A stretch of 42,571 nucleotides of DNA from Pseudolactococcus chungangensis CAU 28 = DSM 22330 (GCF_002441885.1 NZ_JXJT01000019.1:1-42571); one strand, 5' to 3'; positions 1-6,587 are shown, counted from the stretch's first letter. The notes: a model not told the origin generated them from the letters alone. Numbers and translations: made by a program.

Positions 1-265
1 CTTCAAACCTGCGGTTTTCAAAATTATTAAAGTTTCGACCCATATCATATCTGTCAAAGTTTCTACTCATATTAGTTCCATAAAAATTGTTGTTGTGGTG
101 TACCACATTACTTATAAGAAAAGTTGAAAAAACACCTAATATGAAAAAGCTGATAGAAAACAGGACTAACTTTGTATTAATATTTTTGTACCATTTCTGT
201 TTATCTTGTTCAATAACATTTTTTGATGGATCATGTGTTTCTACATTTTTAGTATCTTCACTCAT
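1..265 (-). CDS. Membrane protein, N-terminal part (runs off left edge)
   Basis: On the minus strand an ATG at 265-263 opens a frame with no stop down to base 1, so at least 88 residues are coded. A GTGAGG-like ribosome binding site lies just upstream. The product begins with a charged 30-residue segment, then one hydrophobic helix (roughly residues 33-53, LVLFSISFFILGVFSTFLIS), then an Asn/Arg/Phe/Tyr-rich stretch with a repeated RNF motif. This suggests a single-span protein with its C-terminal part outside the cell. I do not recognise the family. It belongs to the flank outside the prophage. A plus-strand reading of the same DNA (87-317) has low complexity and no ribosome binding site and is regarded as a shadow. 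Confidence 0.6.
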   Translation of the reverse strand, partial: MSEDTKNVETHDPSKNVIEQDKQKWYKNINTKLVLFSISFFILGVFSTFLISNVVHHNNNFYGTNMSRNFDRYDMGRNFNNFENRRFE

Positions 266-644
266 AATTGTGCCTCACTTTCTTTTTTTCTCTCTCTCTA
301 CATATGTTTTAGAATAAGTTCCTTAATCGAAACTTAAACGATGAACTATACAGTTTTTTCTTTTCTTGCAAGTGAAATTTTAGATAGTGTAGTAAAATAT
401 TTCAATATTTTGTGATTGTGGGTAGTTTTTTGTTATATAAGTCAGTAACATTTTATAATAAAGAAAATTATAAATAGAAATCAGTATTAGTTCAGTTATG
501 GTCGTATTTGGTATGCTGTAACAACTTATTTTAAGTCTTCACTTGTGAAATTTAGGTTATTTGTTTGGCCTCTCTTTCTTTATATTTAATAATTTATTAT
601 ATTGTTCTTTATTAAAGCTTAAAAATATAAATAAAACGTTTGTA
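266..644. other. Intergenic region, AT-rich, no gene seen
   Basis: The stretch between the divergent genes at 265 and 714 has stop codons in all frames at short intervals and no ribosome binding site with an open frame. It should hold the promoter of the minus-strand membrane gene, but I see only weak candidates (a TTGCAA on the minus strand near 367). The clear promoter for the rightward gene begins at 645. Confidence 0.5.
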
Positions 645-672
645 TTGACAACAAGAATAAGTCTGATATAAT
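645..672 (+). promoter_or_regulatory. Sigma-A promoter for the coiled-coil gene
   Basis: Perfect -35 TTGACA (645-650) and perfect -10 TATAAT (667-672), 16-bp spacer, about 40 nt upstream of the TTG start at 714. Confidence 0.8.
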
Positions 673-713
673 GAATAAGGTTATCAATATTAAAAAGAAT
701 GGAAATTTAAAAC

Positions 714-1361
714 TTGAAAAACAGAAACAAAAAAATTGGTATTGCAGTGATCGCGGCATTAATTTTGACACTTTGTGGTGCTGGGATAGCACCAGTACTA
801 GCTAACAATGGTATAATCTGGGGTGGCGAGAACAATGTTAGCGAAGTCTCAGACATATTAGATAAGTTAGCTAAAAAAATAGATGAAAAGAAATCAACAA
901 TTTCTTCTTTGAATGGCAATCTAGATGGTTTGAAAAAAGATTTAGAGACAGCACAAAATAGTGTTAAAACGAATCAGGACGCAATTTCTTCCTATGTTGG
1001 TCAAATCAATGCTTTAAAATCAGAACTTGAAAATAAAAAAAATGAGTTAAATGGAAAACAGAATGAGATTCAAGCTAAGATTCAAGAAATCAACGATAAG
1101 ATAGCAGAAGGGCAACGTAATGTTGCTGAAAAGCAAAAAGAAGTTAACGACAAACAAAACGAAATTAACAAACTTAATCAGCAAGTTTCAGATTCAACAA
1201 ATAAGCTTAATGATTTACAAAACAAATATAACCAACAATCGCTAGACTTGCAAGATGCTAATACCAAAGCGAATGACTACAAAGTACAACTTGAAAAGGC
1301 TCAACAAGAAGTACAAACATTAAAAGAAAAAGCCAATCGTGTTTTAAACGACAATCAATAA
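714..1361 (+). CDS. Secreted coiled-coil protein
   Basis: A 215-residue protein starting at TTG 714 with a modest GGAA ribosome binding site. Residues 1-30 form a signal peptide: a basic start (KNRNKK), a hydrophobic core (IGIAVIAALILTLCGAGIA) and a likely cleavage after VLA. The rest is one long predicted coiled coil rich in K, E, Q and N with heptad spacing and no globular domain. It has its own promoter and terminator, so it is monocistronic. It lies just outside attL. It may be an ordinary host exported protein or cargo left by an earlier element at the same tRNA. No catalytic motif is seen and the function is unknown. Confidence 0.75.
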   Translation: MKNRNKKIGIAVIAALILTLCGAGIAPVLANNGIIWGGENNVSEVSDILDKLAKKIDEKKSTISSLNGNLDGLKKDLETAQNSVKTNQDAISSYVGQINALKSELENKKNELNGKQNEIQAKIQEINDKIAEGQRNVAEKQKEVNDKQNEINKLNQQVSDSTNKLNDLQNKYNQQSLDLQDANTKANDYKVQLEKAQQEVQTLKEKANRVLNDNQ

Positions 1362-1365
1362 GATA

Positions 1366-1398
1366 AAAGCCTGTCATATTTAATTGACAGCTTTTTAT
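1366..1398 (+). terminator. Intrinsic terminator of the coiled-coil gene
   Basis: Hairpin with arms CTGTCA (1371-1376) and TGACAG (1385-1390), flanked by an A-run and followed by CTTTTTATTT, five bases after the stop codon. Confidence 0.75.
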
Positions 1399-1478
1399 TT
1401 GCAAAAAACGAGGGTATAAGTATCAAACTTTTGGTGGGCGAGTATTCGAAAATTGAGTGATTATGATGCAAAATCTAC

Positions 1479-1525
1479 GTGCCAAAAGTAGTACATAAAA
1501 AAGTTTTTTAGCACATTTTTGGCAC
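1479..1525. repeat. Inverted GTGCCAAAA pair outside attL
   Basis: GTGCCAAAA at 1479-1487 and its reverse complement within 1516-1525. The same GTGCCAAA core makes the paired direct repeats inside both prophage ends, so this may be arm-type sites left by an earlier element, or chance. Confidence 0.35.
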
Positions 1526-1533
1526 ACAAAACA

Positions 1534-1559
1534 AAAACCCTTATTTTAAAAGGGTTTTT
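1534..1559 (-). terminator. Probable original terminator of tRNA-Arg
   Basis: Arms AAAACCCTT (1534-1542) and AAGGGTTTT (1550-1558) form a bidirectional hairpin. With the prophage removed, this hairpin would lie about 10 bp past the tRNA 3' end on the minus strand and be followed by a U-rich run, which is the usual place for a tRNA terminator. Confidence 0.55.
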
Positions 1560-1568
1560 AGTATATAT

Positions 1569-1583
1569 GAATGTCCCCCGCCG
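1569..1583. other. attL core (prophage left attachment site)
   Basis: The 15-bp sequence GAATGTCCCCCGCCG is repeated exactly at 34326-34340, where it covers the last 12 bases of tRNA-Arg. The tyrosine integrase gene lies close inside this end. The two copies bound all recognisable phage genes. Confidence 0.85.
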
Positions 1584-1632
1584 TCGTTTAAATAGGCTTA
1601 TAAACATTGATTTAAAAGGGTTTAAGTCATAT

Positions 1633-1654
1633 CTTGTGCCAAACTTGTGCCAAA
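1633..1654 (+). repeat. Integrase arm-type repeats, left end
   Basis: Two back-to-back perfect copies of CTTGTGCCAAA (1633-1643 and 1644-1654). A matching tandem pair lies inside the right end (34207-34228) in the same orientation. In the circular phage, one pair would lie on each side of the core, as arm-binding sites of lambda-type integrases do. Confidence 0.6.
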
Positions 1655-1711
1655 TTTTTATATTATTTGATTTTTTGATATGTACATTTTAAAAATTTTT
1701 ATATAATATTC

Positions 1712-1740
1712 TTGACATGGTTTTAAGTTTATGTGATAAT
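1712..1740 (+). promoter_or_regulatory. Strong promoter of candidate small RNA
   Basis: TTGACA (1712-1717), 17-bp spacer, GATAAT (1735-1740) with an extended -10 TG at 1732-1733. It points rightward although the nearest gene downstream is on the opposite strand, so it must drive a non-coding or very short transcript. Confidence 0.75.
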
Positions 1741-1746
1741 AACAAC

Positions 1747-1886
1747 GTAAGGTAATTCTTTTTGAAAGAGTTGGTCTGATTAATGAGATTGTCTTTGAAT
1801 GGATATTTATGTTGTTCTTGATTGAACATTTAAGAATGAGGGATTGTCCTCATAAAAAGCTAGGTATAATTTACCTAGCTTTTTTG
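1747..1886 (+). ncRNA. Candidate phage small RNA, about 140 nt
   Basis: This transcript is bounded by the strong promoter at 1712-1740 and the 13-bp-stem terminator at 1854-1884. It has no convincing reading frame: the longest ATG frame would give 12 residues with no good ribosome binding site. A small hairpin TGAGG/CCTCA occurs near 1837-1852. The RNA runs convergently toward the DUF3825 gene and shares its terminator, without overlapping its coding region. It could act in trans on phage or host mRNAs or pair functionally with the DUF3825 protein. Promoter and terminator are seen directly; the role is inference. Confidence 0.6.
1854..1886. terminator. Bidirectional terminator between sRNA and DUF3825 gene
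   Basis: Perfect 13-bp stem, AAAAAGCTAGGTA (1854-1866) with TACCTAGCTTTTT (1872-1884), and a 5-nt loop. T-runs on both strands let it end transcripts from both sides. Confidence 0.85.
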
Positions 1887-1888
1887 TA

Positions 1889-2698
1889 TTATTTTGTTGC
1901 TGCAGTAATCCAATCTACTTCCGGTTTCATAAGTAAACGTGCATTTTTGTAAGCCATATCCAAAGTAAATATTGTATTGACTCTATATCTACCATTTATA
2001 CTTTCAACAGCCACTGACATTAACTGATCATCAATTGTAACAGGCAAAAGATATGTAATTTTACCCTTGTAATATTGAGGAACTGCTATTCGATAATTTC
2101 GTTTACACTTTGTTAATGTGAGTTCTAAAGCATTACTAAGTAGAGCGTTTATATATGATTTACCTTTGGCTTGAAGGTCTTCATTAAACCTATCAAAATT
2201 ATCGTCAAGAATATGATCTAAATTTTTTATCAATTCTTTATTTGGATCAAAATAGACATCTGCTGGATTACTAAAAAATTGTGGAACTTCAGGGGTTTTT
2301 GAAAAGTGATTCAAAAAATCCCAATCAGATACTTTTCTGAACCCATATAAATGCCACTTATATTCGTCACTACTTTCAAATTCATTAAATAGACATATTA
2401 TATCTTCTCCATTATCTGTAAGTAAACCAGTATTAAAGCAGGAAAAAGTCTCATCATCAGAAATTAGAACATGTTTTTCCCCCAATTCAAAAGCCCGATC
2501 AAATGTATGAGAGATATAGCTTTGTAGAATATTATTTTTTTTTGAAGATCCAGAAGATGTCCAGTTTTCATGTTCAGCCAATTCTGAAAGCTCATCGTAT
2601 TTAGTAGCTTGGATAGTCGCGTTACCTAAAAAGGCAAATTTCCAAATTATTTCTTTTGTATCTTTATTAGTGTTTAAATAAGAGGTGAGTTTATTCAT
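1889..2698 (-). CDS. DUF3825-domain protein, probable phage accessory (moron) gene
   Basis: A 269-residue soluble protein. The C-terminal two thirds has the pattern I recall for DUF3825: FFSNPADVYFDPNKEL, then DHILDDNFDRF, RNYRIAVPQYYKGK, LLPVTIDDQL and TLDMAYKNARLLMKPEVDW. The N-terminal part carries FAFLGNATI and CFNTGLLT. DUF3825 is uncharacterised. I recall it beside nucleic-acid-related domains, but I claim no activity. The gene lies downstream of int on the same strand with its own promoter (2731-2759) and a perfect dyad over the -35, so it may be expressed in the lysogen. It converges on a candidate sRNA. Placement next to att and self-contained transcription fit a lysogenic-conversion or defence gene. 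Confidence 0.75.
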   Translation of the reverse strand: MNKLTSYLNTNKDTKEIIWKFAFLGNATIQATKYDELSELAEHENWTSSGSSKKNNILQSYISHTFDRAFELGEKHVLISDDETFSCFNTGLLTDNGEDIICLFNEFESSDEYKWHLYGFRKVSDWDFLNHFSKTPEVPQFFSNPADVYFDPNKELIKNLDHILDDNFDRFNEDLQAKGKSYINALLSNALELTLTKCKRNYRIAVPQYYKGKITYLLPVTIDDQLMSVAVESINGRYRVNTIFTLDMAYKNARLLMKPEVDWITAATK

Positions 2699-2730
2699 TC
2701 TTTATCTTCTTTCTGTTATTTTAATTATAA

Positions 2731-2763
2731 AGTATAGATCAAAATTATTGTTAAAACAATAAT
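2731..2763 (-). promoter_or_regulatory. Promoter and operator-like dyad of the DUF3825 gene
   Basis: On the minus strand: -35 TTGTTT (2759-2754), 17-bp spacer, -10 TATACT (2736-2731). A perfect inverted repeat ATTATTGTT (2744-2752) / AACAATAAT (2755-2763) covers the -35 region. It could be an operator or a weak terminator after int; no good T-run follows it. Confidence 0.6.
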
Positions 2764-2764
2764 A

Positions 2765-3892
2765 TCATATTTCTTCTAAAATTGAAGCAATGTGCTTGTT
2801 TTCCTTTTCTTCCAATTCTTTCAAAATGTGGGAGTAAACTGACATTGTTATTGATAAATCTTTATGTCCAAGACGTTTTGAAACTGCTAGAATATTAACA
2901 TCTTTGTACAACAACACTGATGCATGTGTGTGTCTTAAACCATGAAGTGTTAATGGTGTATCTATTCCGGACTGTTTACATAGTTTGGAAAGTTGCTTGT
3001 TGATAGCATTGTTTGATATGGCCTGTGTTACAGCATTGGAGAAAACAAGATGATGTCTATTTGTCACTTCGACGGACCTGAAAAATTTGGTTTGTTCTGC
3101 TTGAAAATCACTAAGTGCTTCAAGGGTACTATCATCGATAGATATTTTCCTGACAGACTGCTCGTTTTTAGTAGGTGCAAATCCTGTGTTGAGATGGTAG
3201 TCCCAAGTTTGGCAAACATTGATGTATTTTTTGTCAAAATTGATATTATCCCAAGTCAATCCAAGCAATTCACCAAATCGCATCCCGGTCATGCCGGCAA
3301 TGAAAATCATGAAATTTGATGGATACTTTGGGTTGATTCTACTTTTTGCTGATTTCATAAGGCGTTTGAATTCCAAAAAGTTGAGGTACTTATCTTTTTC
3401 TTTTTTGACTTCAGTTTCACCTTTGATGACAACGTTTTTTGTGAAATCAAGTGGGATGACACCCTCATCTATCAAATTGACGATACTCGCACGAATAGTT
3501 GAGTTAAATCTTTCGATAGTAGGAGTAGCATGAGTTTTTGAAAATTGATTAATGACTTCTTGATATCTTGTGCGTGTTAAAGATTTGACAGTCGCGTATT
3601 TGAAATATTTTTCTATGTTCATCAAAATATTTTCATATTTTAAAAAGGTAACATCGCTGATTTTACCTTTTTTATATATCTTGATCCACTGACGGAAGTA
3701 GTCGGATAGCAAAACATCTTTATCATTGATTGCGAAACCTTTGCCAAGTTTGATTTCCATCTCAGAAGCCGCCATAATTGCATCAGATTTTTTGGGAAAG
3801 GCGCTTTTTCTTAATTTTTTATACTTGCCGTCGTTGGTTTTATATGATATTTCATATTGCCAAACTTTGCCACGTTTCGTATATCGAGCCAT
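2765..3892 (-). CDS. int: Tyrosine-recombinase integrase
   Basis: A 375-residue phage integrase, the length usual for Tn916/Tuc2009-like integrases. Residues 1-50 form an arm-DNA-binding domain (RGKVWQYEISYKTNDGKYKK). About 60-150 is the SAM-like core-binding domain, and 165-370 the catalytic domain. The catalytic set is visible: Arg205 (TGMRFGELLGL), Lys242, His317-x-x-Arg320 (HGLRHTHAS), His343 (LGHKDLS) and nucleophile Tyr353 (SVYSHIL). It should join the phage attP to the 3' end of tRNA-Arg(CCT) and, with an excisionase, excise it. No excisionase is obvious nearby. It lies about 1.2 kb inside attL and reads toward it, with one extra gene in between. Confidence 0.95.
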   Translation of the reverse strand: MARYTKRGKVWQYEISYKTNDGKYKKLRKSAFPKKSDAIMAASEMEIKLGKGFAINDKDVLLSDYFRQWIKIYKKGKISDVTFLKYENILMNIEKYFKYATVKSLTRTRYQEVINQFSKTHATPTIERFNSTIRASIVNLIDEGVIPLDFTKNVVIKGETEVKKEKDKYLNFLEFKRLMKSAKSRINPKYPSNFMIFIAGMTGMRFGELLGLTWDNINFDKKYINVCQTWDYHLNTGFAPTKNEQSVRKISIDDSTLEALSDFQAEQTKFFRSVEVTNRHHLVFSNAVTQAISNNAINKQLSKLCKQSGIDTPLTLHGLRHTHASVLLYKDVNILAVSKRLGHKDLSITMSVYSHILKELEEKENKHIASILEEI

Positions 3893-4020
3893 ATTCGATC
3901 ATCTTTCATTTTTTATGAAAAGTAAAAGAAATGGACCAGTAGCTTCCTTGGTGAGCATTCCTTTTATTTTTTCAGGTTGAAGAGAGTAGAACTTTTAGGA
4001 TTTGTGAATCTGATTATTGG

Positions 4021-4680
4021 TTACCACCCTCCAGCGGTTATGATATCAATTGCAGTTTGCGTTTTATTTGCAATTTGTTCATCAGCAGAACCTAAAACTT
4101 CAGTATTAGAAAAATTTACAAATTTAAAGGTTTCTTGAATCGCATGCTCTACCATATCAGCAGGGAATTTACCCGGTGAATTTTTATTAAGTTCAGCAAA
4201 ATGATCACGAACAGTCTGCTTTGCAGCTTCGAGCTTTTGTTGATTTTCCTGTTCGGTACGTTCTTTATCTTGTTCTCTTTTTAAATTTTCTTGTGAGATA
4301 CGCATCGCTTCATCTTCTTGTCGCTTACTCTCTGCATCATATTTATCTTTAATTTCCTGTTCTCTAGCAGCTTGCTCTTGATTAGCTTGCACGTCAACAG
4401 CTTGTTTCTCTTTTTCAAGTTCTTCTGCTAATTTAGCGGAAGTATTTGCAGTGTCAGATGTTTGAGAAGTATCTGGTCCTTTGCAGGAGCTACTAGATGA
4501 ACTATTAGATTTAAAATTACTTGCATTTGTTGATAGTTTTTTTGCAGACGTTATATTCTTGCCAAAGGTATCACTTGCCTGTCTACTCTTGTTTCCATTT
4601 AAAAATAATAATCCAATAATAAGTAGGATTATAATAACGGTAGATGCTGATATTACAATTATTTTTTTATTAATTTTCAC
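4021..4680 (-). CDS. Membrane-anchored coiled-coil protein, candidate superinfection-exclusion factor
   Basis: A 219-residue protein starting at GTG 4680. A basic start (KINKK) and one hydrophobic helix at about 7-29 (IIVISASTVIIILLIIGLLF) are followed by a serine-rich stretch with one Cys (SSSSSSCKGPD), a charged coiled coil (about 85-150) and a compact C-terminal segment ending in TAIDIITAGGW. It looks anchored with its bulk outside. It lies between int and the repressor, on the lysogeny strand, where temperate phages of lactic bacteria often keep surface proteins that block DNA entry of related phages (Sie2009 and Ltp types). I see no direct sequence match to those, so the role rests on position and topology. 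Confidence 0.6.
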   Translation of the reverse strand: MKINKKIIVISASTVIIILLIIGLLFLNGNKSRQASDTFGKNITSAKKLSTNASNFKSNSSSSSSCKGPDTSQTSDTANTSAKLAEELEKEKQAVDVQANQEQAAREQEIKDKYDAESKRQEDEAMRISQENLKREQDKERTEQENQQKLEAAKQTVRDHFAELNKNSPGKFPADMVEHAIQETFKFVNFSNTEVLGSADEQIANKTQTAIDIITAGGW

Positions 4681-4740
4681 TTCTTACACCATCTTTCTTT
4701 TTACAATAAAGGTATTAGCCAAAAATAAATTATATTAATC

Positions 4741-5109
4741 TCAGCTTACCGAAGCGCTGTTCTCTTCTGTTTGTTTAGCTTGTTCAGCCTTAGTAAATTC
4801 AAATTTAACAAAGTTTAAAATGTTAGATTGAGTTGTTTTATCTAGTTGTTTCATAATTTCTACTGTTTCAGAAATGATATCACTGCTAGAGTTTGAAGAT
4901 GTTGATTTTCCAAAAATCAACACATCAGCGTCAACCCCTAGAACTTCGCTTAATACATTTATATCTTTAATTTTTGGCGAAGCAGTACCGCTTTCCCACC
5001 TAGACACTGCTGACTCTGTTTTACCCATCCTTTCTGCTAATTCCTTCATGGTCCACCCGTTCATTTTCCTATAATAGCTGACCATCTTATCAAATTTAAT
5101 TTCTGCCAT
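4741..5109 (-). CDS. CI-type phage repressor, short form
   Basis: A 122-residue protein with an N-terminal HTH of the Cro/C1 (XRE) class at about residues 8-65: the helices MVSYYRKMNGWTMKELAERM and ESAVSRWESGTASPKIKDIN are typical. The C-terminal half is short and acidic and lacks the S24 peptidase domain of LexA-like repressors. It is transcribed divergently from the cro-like gene, with a promoter at 5140-5168 and operators in the shared region. It should hold the lysogenic state by blocking the early promoter. Without a self-cleaving domain, induction probably needs an antirepressor or host protease rather than RecA-assisted autocleavage. Confidence 0.85.
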   Translation of the reverse strand: MAEIKFDKMVSYYRKMNGWTMKELAERMGKTESAVSRWESGTASPKIKDINVLSEVLGVDADVLIFGKSTSSNSSSDIISETVEIMKQLDKTTQSNILNFVKFEFTKAEQAKQTEENSASVS

Positions 5110-5125
5110 GAAACACCTCGTAATA

Positions 5126-5140
5126 TTGATTATAAATCAA
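5126..5140. promoter_or_regulatory. Operator-like palindrome at the repressor promoter
   Basis: Perfect inverted repeat TTGATT-ATA-AATCAA abutting the repressor -10 box. A wider AATATTG (5122-5128) / CAATATT (5149-5155) pair surrounds it. Confidence 0.55.
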
Positions 5141-5168
5141 GTATAAACCAATATTGAGCTAAAGTAAA
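5140..5168 (-). promoter_or_regulatory. Lysogeny promoter (repressor)
   Basis: On the minus strand: -35 TTTACT (5168-5163), 17-bp spacer, -10 TATACT (5145-5140). It reads into the repressor gene. Confidence 0.65.
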
Positions 5169-5174
5169 TAAAAA

Positions 5175-5216
5175 ACTTGAAAAAAAAGCAAGAAAATACT
5201 TGCTAAAAATTCAAGT
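5175..5216. promoter_or_regulatory. Nested operator dyads at the early promoter
   Basis: Outer arms ACTTGAA (5175-5181) and TTCAAGT (5210-5216) enclose a second perfect dyad, AGCAAG (5187-5192) / CTTGCT (5199-5204). The inner dyad overlaps the -35 box of the rightward promoter. These are likely repressor and/or Cro binding sites. Confidence 0.55.
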
Positions 5217-5228
5217 GAGTGATATAAT
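5200..5228 (+). promoter_or_regulatory. Early lytic promoter
   Basis: -35 TTGCTA (5200-5205), 17-bp spacer, -10 TATAAT (5223-5228), about 30 nt upstream of the cro-like start at 5258. Confidence 0.75.
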
Positions 5229-5257
5229 AATTTTAAAATAACGGAAGGAGAACATGA

Positions 5258-5476
5258 ATGAGTAAGAAAACGTATAAGCCGTTTGACGATTTTATCAAAG
5301 AAACCGGGTGGAGTTTCACAGTATTTGCAAAAAAAATGGGCGTTTCGTATGATACTATTTATGCATGGAGAGTACATCCAGAGGAACTTACATTGAGTAA
5401 GATTAAAAAAATATCAGAAGTTACAGGAAAGTCTTTTGAAGAAGTGAATACACTTTTTTCAGATGTTTATTTGTAA
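5258..5476 (+). CDS. Cro-like HTH protein
   Basis: A 72-residue protein, little more than one HTH: FDDFIKETGWSFTVFAKKMG followed by VSYDTIYAWRVHPEELTLSKIKKISEVTGKS (split here around the turn). It has a good ribosome binding site (GGAAGGAG). It is the first gene under the early promoter and divergent from the repressor, which is the Cro position. It likely binds the shared operators and favours the lytic programme. Fold and position are clear, but its binding specificity cannot be read from sequence. Confidence 0.8.
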   Translation: MSKKTYKPFDDFIKETGWSFTVFAKKMGVSYDTIYAWRVHPEELTLSKIKKISEVTGKSFEEVNTLFSDVYL

Positions 5477-5535
5477 AAAAATTTTACACTTTAACTTGAA
5501 TTTTATGCAAGTTTATTTTATAAAGGAGAAAGCAC

Positions 5536-5781
5536 ATGAATATTATAGAGGCAATAAAAAAAGCCTTGCAAGAAAATAAGGCGATTACAAATCCAGATGA
5601 TTTAGAAGGTGGCTTAGCATTCTTACCAACTAATTCTGACTGTTTTGGTATTGTATTGATGCCAACAGAACCAATTTTAGACCGAAAAGATGGAATATCA
5701 ACTGAAGTATGGCAAGCTCCTGGTAGATTTTGGAATCCAAGAGCAGCAGATTTACTGAGAGAGGATTGGGAGCTAGTTTAG
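5536..5781 (+). CDS. DUF2829 / Tad2-like protein, candidate anti-Thoeris protein
   Basis: An 81-residue protein with ribosome binding site AAAGGAG and ATG 5536. It follows the layout I recall for DUF2829 (Pfam Thoeris anti-defence 2-like): an N-terminal MNIIEAIKKALQENKAI helix, a central beta-rich part (GLAFLPTNSDCFGIVLMPT) and the diagnostic end with a Trp-Asn-Pro turn and ADLLREDWELV, which corresponds to the family's DLLAEDWEV signature. Tad2 proteins form small oligomers that sequester the cyclic ADP-ribose-type signal of Thoeris defence. It is the second gene of the early operon, so it would be made at once on infection, as expected for a counter-defence protein. Family assignment is from memory; the activity is inferred. 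Confidence 0.65.
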   Translation: MNIIEAIKKALQENKAITNPDDLEGGLAFLPTNSDCFGIVLMPTEPILDRKDGISTEVWQAPGRFWNPRAADLLREDWELV

Positions 5782-5798
5782 AAAAGAAAGGAGTCAGA

Positions 5799-5939
5799 AT
5801 GGGATTAAAAGAAGTAATACTGGTTGTGTCGATTATCATTGCATTAGTTGTCGCAATTCCTGTAATAATTGACAATCACAAGATGATCAAAGAAATGGAA
5901 GAGTTTCTAGATCAAAAAAATGGTCGAAATAGAAAATAG
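5799..5939 (+). CDS. Small single-span membrane protein
   Basis: 46 residues starting at ATG 5799, preceded by AAAGGAG. An in-frame upstream start would overlap the previous gene and lacks a ribosome binding site. A hydrophobic helix (about residues 5-25, VILVVSIIIALVVAIPVII) is followed by a charged tail (KMIKEMEEFLDQKNGRNRK). It is likely bound to the host membrane early in infection. No family recognised. Confidence 0.6.
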   Translation: MGLKEVILVVSIIIALVVAIPVIIDNHKMIKEMEEFLDQKNGRNRK

Positions 5940-5946
5940 GTTAAAT

Positions 5947-6486
5947 TTATTTGCCAATGGTATTGATTGCATTAACTATTCTAGAACTTGACTTATCGAT
6001 AACTTTTTCTAAGGTTTCTTCATCAATCCATATAAGTGAAGAACCAATATCTGTATTTAATTCAAAAGTTTCTTCATAGTTACGGTTGTTCAAATCATGA
6101 TATTTAATACAAATATTTACAGTCTCTTTGTAATCAGAGTCAATATAAGAAGTGTATTTTTGCCCAGGTGCAATGGCGCCATTTATAAGAGAACTAAATT
6201 TAAACATTTGATTGAGTTCATCCAACTCCTTATCAAATGTTATACTATCAATTTTTGCTGAAGTAGTGCCAAAGTTTTTTAGAGCAAAATATTTATGAAA
6301 CTTTTGTTTCTCGGGATATTCAATATAAAAAGATAAATATGGCCTACTTTCAGATTCAATTGTATCTCTTGAAATTTTTAATGATTTTTGAGTTTGAATA
6401 ATAGAAATAACTGAAACTGTAAGCGATACGACAATAGCAACAACTTGTATCCAATCGCCAATAGACATTTGTAGTATATATTGCAT
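5947..6486 (-). CDS. Membrane-anchored protein on the opposite strand of the early region
   Basis: A frame open from TTG 6501. The minus-strand extended -10 TGATATAAT (TATAAT at 6521-6516) puts the transcript start near 6509, so ATG 6486 is taken as the start (179 residues). An N-terminal hydrophobic helix (about 10-32, WIQVVAIVVSLTVSVISII) is followed by a soluble part with beta-rich character (RPYLSFYIEYPE, ALKNFGTTSAKIDSITF), then a charged C-terminus. The layout resembles single-pass phage and prophage proteins with an extracytoplasmic or cytoplasmic beta domain. It has its own promoter, so it can be expressed in the lysogen. Function unknown. Confidence 0.7.
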   Translation of the reverse strand: MQYILQMSIGDWIQVVAIVVSLTVSVISIIQTQKSLKISRDTIESESRPYLSFYIEYPEKQKFHKYFALKNFGTTSAKIDSITFDKELDELNQMFKFSSLINGAIAPGQKYTSYIDSDYKETVNICIKYHDLNNRNYEETFELNTDIGSSLIWIDEETLEKVIDKSSSRIVNAINTIGK

Positions 6487-6587
6487 TATTTTCTTAACCA
6501 ATCATTTTTTATTTAATTATATCAAAAACTGAACTGCTTAGTATTTTTATTGTGAATAAAAAGTTTATTTTAAATGGAGAAATAAGA

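Noticed and set aside
87-317. Plus-strand frame of 76 codons
   Set aside because: Low-complexity Phe/Leu/Ser product and no ribosome binding site; the minus strand here holds a better gene with a membrane helix and a site.
1569-1583. Second tRNA at the left attachment site
   Set aside because: Only the 12 terminal bases of the tRNA are present; no cloverleaf can form.
1784-1822. 12-codon peptide inside the candidate small RNA
   Set aside because: No good ribosome binding site and no hydrophobic toxin-like stretch; non-coding RNA is more likely.
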